A stretch of DNA of 64,000 nt from Prorocentrum cordatum (taxonomy: Eukaryota; Sar; Dinophyceae; Prorocentrales; Prorocentraceae): NCBI GenBank assembly GCA_963575745.1, contig CAUYUJ010021137.1:550405-614404 (forward strand), written 5' to 3'. Below, in pieces: positions 10,531 through 21,189 of the stretch; positions within the stretch are counted from its first letter, which is position 1; each line of letters begins with the position of its first letter. The notes under the pieces were generated by a model, which saw only the letters and a program-made list of their open reading frames with translations, was not told where the DNA came from and ran no database searches. Position numbers and translations under genes: made by a program.

Positions 10531-11853
10531 TTGCCAGAAGGTTCCCTGCAGGATCGAGCCCCGCCAGCGCCCTTGGCGGGCGCGCGGGGTGCCCGCGATG
10601 ACATAGAGGATACCCCGCCCAGGAACCCGTTGGACTTGACCAGCGACGGCGGGGGGGATCCCCCACCTGACCCTCCCCTTTCGCCCCCGCACGCCCCCTC
10701 CTCTGCCTTCCCGACTCCCCTGCCCCCTACGGGCCTGGGCGAAGACATTGAGATCTCCCCCGCGCTGCCTTTCCACCCGACCGGGTTCGACGCGGACAAC
10801 GGACAGCAGCATTGGGGCGAGGTCGATTGGGAGTGGCTTCTGCGAGACCGCGAGCCCAGCGGTAGCACCCCCGACAGCGAAGCGCCCCACGACTTGGAGG
10901 ACCCCGACGAGATCGACAGCAGATCAGCCGCTCGCGTCCACGGTCGCCTGATCACACCTCCTCCTAGTCTCCCCCCGTCCCCGCCGCCAGGCTCAAGGTC
11001 GCTCAGTTCGGAAGGACAGGTGGCTGGCCTTGGGCGCGGAGTTGACCCAGCTAACCGCAGGCCCCCCCCACAACCCAGGCGTTGCGGCACCCGTGACGCT
11101 GACGCCCCCCTCCTGGCCCCGAGAGTCGTCGACCCAAGGGGCGCCATGAGAGGCGGCGCACTAGCGGCACTCATGGGGCACCATGAACCAAGGGATGGCC
11201 CTTGGAGAGAGCTCCCCAGGCGCTCGCCTTGCAACCAGGCAATGAACAGTGGTCTTGAAAACGTGGTAAGCTTCTGCTGGCTCCGCCACCCCCCCTGGCA
11301 TGCAGCCGTCAGCGGGGGCCCTTCCACAGCAGGGGGTGCCCGATGCCCACTCAGGGCAGACCCCAGCCACGTGGTGCAAACGGAGCAGGAATCCCCCCAG
11401 CAGAGGTGCACCTGCGCCTCGGCGATGGCAGAGCTTGACCTCTCCTGGTTGGCATGGTCGATCACAGGTTCCGACCATGAGGCAAGGCTCGGAGGAGTAG
11501 GTCCGGACCCAGTTCAGGTACTGGCACTCCGCTACGCAAGCCTGACACAGAATCCTGCCATCGAACCGGAGAGCCTGGACTGCGACGCGCCAACTCAGGA
11601 GGAAACCATTGCGACAGAGAGTGAATACGAGGTGCTGCACCATGCCGCTCTCTACACAGACCTCGGTGGGGGGCCCGTCGGAGGGCCTCTTTTCGCCGCC
11701 CCTGCTTGGGCTCTCGAGGAGGCGCCGCGATGCTGCCCCCGACGCAGCCGACGCGAACCTAGCTGGTTCCGACTCATAGCACAAAGCCAAGGTGTGCCGC
11801 TACGTAATCCACGAGCACCGACGCAACCTGGTGCGCTTCCCGGATCACAATGA
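10531..11853 (+). pseudogene. Proline-rich N-terminal ORF of the element, function unknown
   Basis: A 440-codon open frame. Residues about 1-200 are Pro/Asp/Ser-rich and probably disordered (PPPDPPLSPPHAPSSAFP, HDLEDPDEIDSRS). The remainder is more complex and includes an EEPxxxxR-type basic stretch near the end (CCPRRSRREPSWFRL). The minus strand opposite 11161-11790 is also open and Cys-rich, so part of the true frame here is uncertain. It begins directly after the motif cluster. I do not recognise a domain. Confidence 0.45.
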
Positions 11854-12740
11854 AGTCAGGCACTGGGCGGTCAGCAGGGGGCACTGGGCCGACGCTGGGG
11901 CGGACGTCCTCTCCTCCGTGCAGCGCGGCACGGGGCAGGGTGGCTGGGCCACCCCCGCCATCCCCGGCGCAGGGCCCCACGCCCAAGGCATCGCGGGGCC
12001 CATGATCGAGGGTGGCGACACGCCCGAAGGGCCCTGGCTACAAACAGTACATCCCACATGATAAGGTTCTTTCGCCTTGTCGACAGATGCGATTACTGCG
12101 GCTGCTGGCTTGCACGGAACCCGCGCGGCCCCATGTGTGTCGTCTGTCACAGGCTAGTCACCCCATGGGTGATAGCCGCGGACGGACTCCACCCCGACAG
12201 CCTCGAAGCCCCAGGACATCCTCTAGACTTGCTAGGTGCCCAGCTCACCTTCCAGCTGGCCAGAGCGGGGGCACGATGCGCCTCTATCCCCAGCCACATC
12301 GGCCCCCCAGACCTCCCACCAGAGACCACTAGCTACTCCCCGTCATGGCTGATTGCAGAGCTACTCGCAGCATGGCGCCACATGACAGACGCGGCGCTTG
12401 CCAGCGGGAGAACCGCAGACAGAGGCGGGTGCCCGATTGTCGTGAGGGATGACGCAAGACTTGGGATATGAACCGATGCTCAGAGCTGCGGTGGGCGCCC
12501 TCGCCAGACTCTGCAGCGCCCCGCAGGGATGGGCCATGGAGACTGCGTCACGTATGCGAGACCGCATCAGGGGAAACCCCTTCGGCAGGTCGTTACGCGA
12601 CTGGGTGCCCGGAGGCCTTGCCCAACCCCCCAGCGTGGCCCTGCCTGCCCAACTCCCGGGCCCAGCGGGCGCCATGCCCAGGGCCCAGGACTTGAGGGCA
12701 AGATACCAGCAATGCCTGGACAGCCTCCCCACGGAATGAC
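11792..12740 (+). pseudogene. CX2C zinc-finger region of the element
   Basis: The frame at 12058-12471 contains CDYCGCWLARNPRGPMCVVCHR, two CX2C pairs about 14 residues apart that look like a treble-clef or zinc-ribbon knuckle (about 12085-12150). A His/Arg-rich frame precedes it (RRNLVRFPDHNEVRHW, 11792-12061). A helical-looking frame follows (12449-12739, LRAAVGALARLCSAPQGWAM...). Each change of frame implies an indel. A nucleic-acid-binding finger in the first part of a LINE would fit known ORF1-type roles, but the family is not identified. Confidence 0.4.
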
Positions 12741-12761
12741 ACAGCATGGCTCCGCAGAGAA

Positions 12762-13481
12762 ATGGGAGGCAATTTTCTGGATCAAGCCCTCCTCGCCGCC
12801 CCCGCGGACAGGGCCTCCATCGAGACGCTGGGCGCAAGCGCCGAGGTGACAGAAGTGGCCTGCGCAGCCCTAATCGCCTCTGCCAAAAGGGAGGGAAGAC
12901 TCATTGCCCACCGCCTAGCGCCAGGCAGCCCCTGCGGTGAAGCGACGCGTCTCGCGATCGCACTGCGCGCAAGGGCACGAGGGGTAGGCTCTCCCGTGAC
13001 TCGCGAGATCAACCAACAGACCATGAGGAGAGAGGGGAACGAGACCCGAACAAGCGATGGGCACCAACCGAGTAGACGCACACAGCTCCCCCCAGAGAGG
13101 GAGGGCAGCGCGCGACTGCTGCAGGAGATCCTTGAGATCCGCGCCCAGGTAGCAAACGACAGCATCCCTGACAACATGACCTGGAGCAGGCTCCTGGTCC
13201 CGTTCACATGGGATTCCACCACAGAAGGGGATCGAGCCACACTCGAGCGCGTCTTCGAGGCTACCGGAATCCCTCGTTCCCTCGTGACGCACGCAGCCAT
13301 GCGATGGCACTACATGTGCATCACCTCGCTAGAAGGAGCGCGCCACCACCTTGGGCTAACAGCGGCGACCCTATCTCGTCAGACAGGAGGACCCTCCCAG
13401 GGGGATACATCCACCCAGAACTCCAGGGGCGTGGCATGGGCCGGCTCGACCCGCTCGGACAACTCCAAGAGCCAATCCTAA
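12762..13481 (+). pseudogene. Unrecognised helical domain of the element
   Basis: A 239-codon frame with amphipathic, mostly charged sequence (AKREGRLIAHRLAPGSPCGEATRLAIALRARARG). It then has a folded-looking part (LLQEILEIRAQVANDSIPDNMTWSRLLVPFTWDSTTEGDRATLERVFEATGIPRSLVTHAAMRWHYM). Similarity to the following RING-bearing frame ends near 13400, where the coding frame appears to shift to the 13208-14518 frame. No known domain is recognised. Confidence 0.4.
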
Positions 13482-14518
13482 CAGCAGACAGGGGCGCAGT
13501 GGAACGCGGGATGCAGGCCCGAAGTGCCAGGGCGCACGCCAGGAGTCGCAACGCGGGTGCCGGGAGAATAGGAGGGCGCCAACCTCCCTCCCCCCCAGGG
13601 GGAGGGGCACAGAGCACCGCGACGCCCTGGCACGAAGACGTCAGACAAATCCTCGGCGACGAAGCAAACAGCAGCCCCAGATCCCCCTCACAGGCACTCA
13701 GCAGAGGAGATGCGCTGGATGCCTTCATCCGAGCCCTAGGAAGATCTCGGCAGCAGTGCATAGACCGTACCTCTTTCAGCGGCGCAGAAGCGCAGTTGGA
13801 AGCAGAAGGACTGCTCAGAGAGGCCAGGGCCCAACTTGAGCCAGGGAGCTGGATATCACGGGCCATGTGGCTGTGCCTGGCGCCGCACTACACCCCCCTC
13901 CTCCGACCAGTGCTCCAGGTTCGTGGCATGGACATCAGACCGTTCGAGGTCCTCACCAGATTGCTGCAGATAGCAGGCATACACGCCCCCGATGACATCA
14001 GAGGCATACTGAGCGAGGGGGGGGAACGGACCCCAGGTGCCTACTCCCCGTTCAGGAACGGACAGATTCGCCTCCTCCTTCGCACCACAGGACTCAAGGC
14101 ATGCCTAGCTGAGGAAGGGGCGGCCTCGACCACGCGTCTCCTCTTAGAGAGCCTGGGTGCGTCCATCTCCAACGCCATCGATCCGCCTGGGGACGCCGAA
14201 CGAGCCCTCAGGGCCGGTGAGCCAGAACCGAGACCAGGATGGGACACAGGTGAAGACGAGCAATCCTGCACCATCTGCGCTGGGGAGCTTAGCGGGGTTG
14301 CGGGAACCCTGGTCCTCTGCGGGCGCAGATTCCACAAGCACTGCCTCGACCAATGGAGGCAGAGCCAGCCTGGAATCTTCCGAGAAAGAAGAAACTCATG
14401 CCCATTCGGTGCCCGTGCTGAAGAGCCAACGACAGAGGCAGCGTCGCGGCGCTCCTTCCCGGAGCTCCGCCCCCCAACGAAGCACAGACAATGCTGCAGC
14501 TCAGGGGCGGGCTCCTGA
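13420..14518 (+). pseudogene. RING-H2-like zinc-finger protein segment of the element
   Basis: The frame ending at 14518 is continuous over the last ~360 codons. It has a helical middle (EAQLEAEGLLREARAQLEPGSWISRAMWLCLAPHY) and near its C-terminus a RING-H2-like finger at 14267-14413: CTIC, 13 residues, LVLCGRRFHKHCLDQW, then a CPF. RING-H2 needs C-x-H-x-FH-x2-C and CPxC. Here the first His is Arg and the last Cys is Gly, so two zinc ligands look lost. RING fingers usually act as E3 ubiquitin ligases or binding modules. The upstream end is set where the preceding frame loses sense and is approximate. The degenerate ligands fit a dead copy. Confidence 0.6.
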
Positions 14519-14703
14519 CCCGCATAAGGCCCCCATCACATATAGTGAGTTAGCAGCTGCGACTCGCTCTCTAGCCACGGAGTCGGACTGCCTAAGAGCC
14601 GACCTGGTCTCCATGCGCAGACCGAACACATGTATAGCGGTCCGCGACATGCAAAGAATGCACGATAACAGCCCACAGGCACCCCCCGTCGCAACCTGAA
14701 GAG

Positions 14704-15339
14704 ATGGAGGTGGATCACGATAACGAAAGTGCGCCTCCCAGGCAGGCGGGCGAAGGAGGAACAGGAGACAGCGCCGCCCCAACTCCTCCCTCCAGACAGG
14801 AGAGAATGCGCTCAATCCCAATTCTCACCCAATCGAGATGGGCCACCCTCCTCGCCAGATACCCGCCAGGAGACCACAGACCGAGGGGTCTTCCGTCCTT
14901 CCCCGTCCCCCTGCTCATGGCGGCCGCCAAGGAGGTCGGGGCTGAGCTAGTGACCACCCGGAGGTCGCTGCTAGGCGACAGACTCGCGGACAGCACGGGC
15001 ATCACCCTGGCAATGGCAGGCCCCAGTGCATATGAGCAGATCAAGGAACTGTTCTGCAACAGAGCCACTCCCGAGGAGGAACAGGGCACTGCCCCCACCA
15101 TCGTAATCGCGGATGCCAGCGCATCCCAGATACACGCGGAACTGTCAGCAGCAGGCACGGGCGATGGCCAATGTAGGATCCTCGCTCTAACTGGGCAAGG
15201 AGTCCCGACGCCAGGAGGCCCCGACCCGACTGAACTGGTAGCTGTAGCCGACGCCCGATGGGGATACCGAGCCACGGGCATGATCACGCATTTGGTCCCC
15301 ATAGGGAACCCGGTAATAACGGGGAGGATTCCCCCCTAA
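14704..15339 (+). pseudogene. Unrecognised ORF of the element
   Basis: 211 codons of folded-looking sequence (ILTQSRWATLLARYPPGDHRPRGLPSFPVPLLMAAAKEVGAELVTTRRSLLGDRLADSTGITLAMAG, then TIVIADASASQIHAEL). It lies between the RING segment and a 470-codon frame that starts 16 bp later, so the two were probably one frame. It may belong to an internal structural domain of the ORF. I see no catalytic motif. Confidence 0.4.
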
Positions 15340-15354
15340 TGCAGCTCGTGGCTC

Positions 15355-16764
15355 GTGGCGGCACAGTTCCACATAACAGACCACCCCCAAAGAACCCAGA
15401 TCCCACCATCCACCGTGGCACACTGGGGAGGCAGGGGCGCAGACACCAGCGACGCCCTGCACATACTCACACCAGAACAGCGGAACGACGCCATAGTGGC
15501 ACGGATTACTAGATGGCAGCAGACTTTAGAGGGGAGCGAACAGTCAACAGTGGACGTGGAATGGGCCACCACCATGATATCCCTGCCAAGGGACGAGACC
15601 TTCTTACAAGCCGGGCTAGAGCCACTCTTCCACCGCGTGGTTCGGTGTCGACCCGCCAGATGGACGCACGTGCAGGCCCCCGCAGATTCACCCCTTGAAG
15701 AATTCCAGGTCGCGGCGCAGACGGCGCTGGCAACCGACGTCAATGGGGGTGCCTGGAGGGCCAGTGAGGCGTCCGAGTCCGTGCACATCCCCATCCCTGC
15801 CGCCGCCGCGTGCCTGGTCGTATCAACCGCAGCAGACGCTGCGGCAGTTTTTGGATACCGAGTATGCCTCAACGGGGGAGGACTGCTCCTCATAAAGACC
15901 CCAGAGAGAATCGCTGCCCCGATGCTGCGATACCTCAAGGACGAACTCACCAAAGTATTCGGGTCCGCGCGCAACTCCCCAGCCCTCTGCCCCCGAAGAA
16001 TTCTTCTAGAAGGAAGCTGGGATGGCGGCCCCTCATTCGTCAGGCTAGCCGACCCGGAAGACGGCTTCCACCTTCGGTGGAACATAGCAGACCTAGGGCA
16101 ATCCAGACGGCAGGATCTAATCGAAGCCGTCGAAGCCACTGTGGGTACTGGAGCGGTGGAACAGGTTGCCACGGTGTACGCTTGGTTACCTGACACAGGA
16201 GAATGCGCGCACATGACACAGGTTAGAGTCAGACTCAACACCGCCGCCAACACGTCAGCCGCCTTCTGCGGGGCCAGTTGCATCGCGGTGGGGTCGCAGG
16301 TAGTCGGGATCTTCCCGGCCCCCCCCTCAAGAGAGCAGACCAGGGGAGACACAGGGATCCCCAGGGCACAAACGGAGCACATTGAGGCAATCATGGACGA
16401 GGCGGTTCGGCAGGCCCCCAGACGAGCCGTGCAGCTACAAATGCTGGAAGTCATAGCCCTTGACCGGCGAGGAGGCAGGTCGGGCCCCCCCGTCCCGGGC
16501 CCATGCGTCCAGACCCCATGGATCCCTCGCCACGCTACGCTACGGATGTTCTCGGCCTCGGTGGGATCATCCGGGACCAGACTGCACGCAAGGGCCTGGC
16601 CGCTGCCCGAGGGGGCCGATGGCAGGGGAGGTATAACCATCATGAGGCCCCCCCCCCCCTGCCATGCCCGAGGACTGGTTGCGCGAGGTGGGCGACGTCA
16701 TGGACGGGCGAAACTCGACCCGTCGCATATCCTCGGAGGACAGGGACGGCCTGCGAGACTATAG
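15355..16764 (+). pseudogene. Unrecognised 469-codon ORF of the element
   Basis: The longest uninterrupted plus frame of the block before the helicase. It has alternating beta/helix-like composition (FGYRVCLNGGGLLLIKTPERIAAPMLRYLKDELTKVFGSARNS, VEQVATVYAWLPDTGECAHMTQVRVRLNTAANTSAAFCG) and only its last ~80 codons look out of frame. Length and composition suggest a real ancestral domain of the retroelement protein, between the RING finger and the methyltransferase. I do not recognise it. Confidence 0.45.
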
Positions 16765-17625
16765 CACCATACTCCACCCAGGGGAGCACCTCTCAGCTGC
16801 GGTGGCAGCGGGAGGAGCTGTATGCATCACGACCTGCGGAGAGCACGGTCACCTGTACACCTCCAGCCCCATGTGGGTCACCAGCGCGCTACCTGCCGAG
16901 GCCGACCTAAGATCGGCCAGCCGAGGTGCCGACCGCCCGCAGACCAGAGTGTCCCTGCAGCTGCTCCACGGGCCAGTGCACCTTGCCAAACTAGATGCCA
17001 CCCCCGCGCGCGCCCCGACGCTCGAGGAGCTGGGAATTGGCATCAGCCGCCCCCCAGTGCGACTATACCTCCAAGAAGGCGTGCAGCCGTGGACTCCCTC
17101 CCAGGCCCAGCCCGCCCAAGGGTGCATCCCCCCCTCGCAGAAGTGCTCGCGCGCAGGAACCGAGTAAGAGCAGTGACAGGAGGCGTACTGGTAAGGGCGG
17201 AGAGTGATGTCGTTGCATGCGCACAGGGCATGCTTGGAAGGTTCCAGGCCTGCGTCGACGAGCAGAGTACTCACGACCTGGCCAGAAGCATCCAGACCAG
17301 ACTTATGCTCGAACAGCGGCGACAGGAAGAGGGCATACCCATCGCGAGGTACAACTGGGACCTCTTTGCGGCCATATGGATCCTCCAGCTGACCGACCCT
17401 AGTGCGCCGGACAGGGGCCACTTGCTCCAGCTCATCAGTGAGCTTGGAATAAAAGAAGAGGTCCCAGACAGTTCCCTTTCTCGCAGTGGCTCTCCCCCGA
17501 ACCCGATCCGACCTACACCGCCCGCCGCCCGTGGCTCGAGGTTCCGGAGGGCAGAGGAGCGGACATTGACAGCGATGCAGCGCACAGGCTGCCCCCCGGC
17601 GCGGACGAGAGGCTCCGCATATTAG
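16664..17625 (+). pseudogene. Unrecognised coding remnant, two frames
   Basis: The frame 16664-17167 (MPEDWLREVGDVMDGRNSTRRISSEDRDGLRDY) is followed without a gap by another frame (about 17160-17625, VRAVTGGVLVRAESDVVACAQGMLGRFQACVDEQSTHDLARSIQTRLMLEQRRQEE...). Both look protein-like, and the switch implies a frameshift near 17150. They continue the same coding block. No domain is recognised. Confidence 0.4.
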
Positions 17626-17699
17626 ACGAAAGACTAAGGGGGGCCGCCCAGGAGGACAGGCTACGGCGCGATCCTGGGAGAGCACCCAGGCCGCGAAGG

Positions 17700-19740
17700 G
17701 CGCCCAGAGGCAACCATGGTGACCCCTCGAGCGGGGCCAGGGCGCGACCCGCACGAACAGGGCAGGAGCAGCCACAGGTCGCGCGCGGCAGGGCCCAGGG
17801 CGGGCCCCCGGCAGCCGGGCGGGGCACTGCTAGCGGGGGCTTGCAGACCGCGGCCAGCAACACTCCCCGACCTCAGCCTACCCCCCCCCCAACGGCGCAG
17901 GCGAACACATCGCAGCAGCCGTGTCCGCGCGACCAGGCCACCAGCCCCACGGCGCACAACCAGCAGCGGTGCAGGAGCGAGAGGAGCAGCGAGGACAACC
18001 TTCCGCCTTCGACATCCCCAGGGAGCGCTTTTGTGAACACGGCTACGGGGATGGACAGCGGCTCCAGCCAGGATCGTGGGAAGAACGCAGCAACGCGGAC
18101 TGCGGAGACATGCAGACCCCACAGATGCAGCCCCCGGCACAGCCCCCGGCAGACAGAGGGGCAGTCGACCAGCAGGAGCGACAACCCTCCTCCGACCCAC
18201 GCACTACCCCTGCCCATGAGCATCCGTTTCCTCAGCCGGGAGAGCAGGGTGCCAGACCTCCCCCAGCGCCGACGCCCCAGGACGGAAGAGGCGGGCCTGT
18301 GGGCAGCTGTGAAGAGGGCATTCAAGCCAACCAGGAGCCAAGGAGCGTGGCACAAGTAGAGGACAAGCCTGGATCCACAGGAGAAGACCGCCTCCAGACA
18401 GTGTCCCCCGAAGCTTACCTGATGGCCCGCTGGGAATGGGGTGACTCCCAGAGAGCATGTGCGTACGTCCCGCCCTGTATGGAGCACGAGTGGAGCCACC
18501 TCATCAACAGCGCAGCAGAGACGCTATGTTCCCTTGGCCCGCCGGCGCAGTGGGAGGGACTGGGGTGCGCGGATAGAATATGGTGGAGGACGGTGCTCAG
18601 TGCCATCGCATGGGGCACCTCCATGCTTCAGCTCGAAAGCAGATCAGGCAGGTTTTCACCGGAACCTACCTATCCCACAGGTTGCTCAATCCCTTTAGGG
18701 CATATTGGGCACAGCACCCGCCGATCGGCACAAGGAACTCAGCTGGCAGAAACGTTCTGTCCAAAAACGCCGCCCTAACTGCGGGCACTGCCTGCGCGCA
18801 CCTACAGTCTGCAGCGGCCAGAATCCCCGGCGGTGAAGGCCCAGCGTATCCGTTCCTTCCTTTAACCGACGAGTCCTCGACAGCATCCTCTCGGTTTCCA
18901 TTGGGGATTCCCTCGGCCCCGACACCAGCAGGCTCTGGGCCGTCGACTCAACCTGGTACAACCTCAGCGCCCCACGGCAAACCCTCCAGACGACCAGCAC
19001 AGGAGGCAGAGGCAGGGCAACCCCTCACCCCCCCACAGAGGACCCCCAGTTCAGGGTCAGCCCCAACGGACCGGGGCCACAGAGGGGACCTCATCCCAGC
19101 AACCGCAGCAGATGAGCCAACAGAGCAGGGGCATGACGCCGGCAGGCCCCTTGAGACGGTAAAACAGGAGTCGGAACAGGAGAATCCGACAGGCAGGCCC
19201 CTTGGGAACGAGAGCGCGGCCCAGGGCAAGACCGAGAACTACGAGACCAGGGGGGGGCAACTACCGGTCCTTGGTAACAATGTGGGAATCCCAGCCAGCT
19301 GCAACGGGGCAAAGAAGGCTCGGAAAGGGGCCTTACGCGCACCTCGACCGAGCCCCAAGGACCGGGAGCAGGGGCGAGGAGGGCAAGGCTCAGGACCAAT
19401 CCCCCCGCGCCCACCGAACCCACCGCGGCCCCCCAACCCATAGACGTCCTCCAGCAGGTATGGACCCAGCGCAGAGATCGCGACGCCAGTCTCTCCCCCG
19501 TCGCCCCTCCTGACCAGGTACTGGCTGCCTACCAGGTGGCCGGTTTGGACAACAACGCTATACTGGGCACGCTTCGATCCCTGTTCGAGCATGGCACCAT
19601 CAGACTAGGGCCCGACCAGACAGTCGACGACATTGCGGGTAGGCTTCGAATACAAGAAGCCGTCGAAAGGGACTTCACGCAGCAGGAGGAGAGGACAGCG
19701 CGAGGCGAACCTGCAGGAAGCTGCGACGTTACGATCGCAC
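17700..19740 (+). pseudogene. Low-complexity linker region before the methyltransferase
   Basis: Frames at 17841-18359, 17921-18778, 18580-19443 and 19536-19754 are Gln/Pro/Ser/Arg-rich and probably disordered (QPPADRGAVDQQERQPSSDPRTTPAHEHPFPQPGEQG). A more folded island lies near 18480-18640 (CMEHEWSHLINSAAETLCSLGPPAQWEGLGCADRIWWRTVLSAIAWG). The last frame (AGLDNNAILGTLRSLFEHGTIRLGPDQTVDDIAGRLRIQEAVERDF) is helical and leads into the methyltransferase. Function unknown. Confidence 0.35.
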
Positions 19741-19741
19741 C

Positions 19742-20870
19742 CCCCTCCACCTAGTGTCCCTGTTTGACGGCTGGGGAATCGCCAGACTCGCTTTGGGCGA
19801 TCTCGTCAGCAAGCTAGGAGCCAGCAACAGTTTTCAGTCGTCCGCCTTCGCGGAGCACAACAGGGCAGCTGCGGAGGCAGTGGCGCACAGATGGGCGGCT
19901 GGTCCCGATCCTCAAGATGGAGGCCCCCCACATAAACTTATAGCGGAAGATCTATGTGACCTGTTCAGGCGCAGTGGCCCCCATGACAATAGGACTCCCT
20001 GGGAGAAGCATCTCGCAGGGCAGCACCCTGCTGATAGTGGCAGGACCTCCCTGCACTAACCTATCGACGGCAGGCCCGCGCGCCGGCAGGGATGGACTGG
20101 CAGGGGCCCAGTCATCCCACTTCTTTGCAGTCCCGACAGCCTGGTACCTTGCAAACAAGAGAAGGCCAGACATCACCGTCCTGGTCCTCGTGGAAAAAGT
20201 GGCCTCCATGCCCCTGGCCCACCGCAATGCCATGAACGCGGCCATGGGGGATCTTAACCCCGAATGGACAGTCAGAATGAACGCGGGCGTCCACGTGGCC
20301 AGCAGGCAACTTCCCACCCCCGGCTGACACCATAACATGCGCTCGCCTCCCCAGTCCCTGGGAGCCAAGATGGGCTTACAGGCCAGACGGAAGGATCCCG
20401 ACCTGGACGCAGTCCAGGACTGCCCCGGGCGACCCGGATGCCATCCTCCCAAGCAATTACCAGACTCACCTCCTGTGCCTCTTGTACAACGAAGACAGTG
20501 GCTATAGGTGGTTCCTTCGGAACCCGGCTGAGTTGAAACGCGGTGCAAGACAGGTGCTCGCTGAGTGTGGTGCGGAGCAACGATTCCCAGGATGCACCGA
20601 AGGCCTGAGTCTTGTTATGGCAGGAAGGGAAAGGGAGAGCCCCGCCACAGACGATAAGGTCAGGGCCTGGGGAAGATGGTTAGTGAAGGAGGGCAGAGCA
20701 CACGGACTGAGACCCCCTAGCGCCGATGAAAGAGCGGGGGCGATAGGCCTCGCCGGTTACTACCGCGGACTCAGGATAAGCGACAGGGCGCTCTACGACG
20801 CCGTCGGCATACACTTCGATCCACGGCGCCTGCAGCGCAGGATTGTCTCCGTGCTGCGTGCCTGGAGCGC
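19742..20870 (+). pseudogene. C5 cytosine DNA methyltransferase domain (broken)
   Basis: DNA cytosine-5 methyltransferases transfer a methyl group from S-adenosylmethionine to cytosine C5. Motif I is seen as VSLFDGWGIARLALGDL (about 19754-19808, matching the LF[SD]GxGGxxxAL SAM-binding loop). Motif IV is AGPPCTNLSTAGP with the catalytic Pro-Cys at 20049-20054. Motif VI is VLVEKVASM (20184-20210), where the usual ENV is EKV. A C-terminal motif X-like segment is SDRALYDAVGIHFDP (about 20778-20825), where the usual Asn of GN is Ile. Motif I lies in one frame, IV-VI in another and X in a third, so at least two frameshifts break it. Dinoflagellate retrotransposons carrying such methyltransferases have been reported (de Mendoza et al. 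2018), which fits the position just before the endonuclease-RT module. Confidence 0.8.
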
Positions 20871-21063
20871 GAGGCGCACCGCGGACGCAGCCTGCGCCCC
20901 TGCCCCGACAGGCAACCAGATAGCGCAGGGATGGACAGCAGCGCGAACGCACGCAGGAAGGCAGCGCCCGCGGGCACAACTCAGAACCCCCCCCCTCCCA
21001 GACGACCTCGCAGAGCAGCTCCTGCGCGAAGAAGCACTCCTTTCCGAGCTGGCGCGCCCCTAG
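20482..21063 (+). pseudogene. C-terminal part of methyltransferase region and linker
   Basis: A 193-codon frame. Residues about 1-80 (EDSGYRWFLRNPAELKRGARQVLAECGAEQRF...) would cover the target-recognition side. Residues about 78-115 (LRPPSADERAGAIGLAGYYRGLRISDRALYDAVGIHFDPRRL) hold the motif IX/X-like end. The rest is a basic, Ala/Arg-rich linker toward the endonuclease. A stop (TAG) follows at 21061-21063. It overlaps the methyltransferase entry because the boundary between domains cannot be placed exactly. Confidence 0.5.
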
Positions 21064-21189
21064 ATTCCGCCGAGGGCCCCAGCACGCTCCATCAGGCGCT
21101 GGGGTCCCCCCCAGGCATTGTCTCGTGCCAGGGCCGCGCACCAGCCCCTGGCAACAAGCCCGAAGTGCGCTCAATATAGCGCTCGAAGC

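Noticed and set aside
11161-11790. 209-codon Cys-rich minus-strand frame
   Set aside because: It lies opposite the plus-strand coding block of the LINE-like element. Its cysteines do not form a spaced motif that I recognise, and nothing else on that strand supports a gene.
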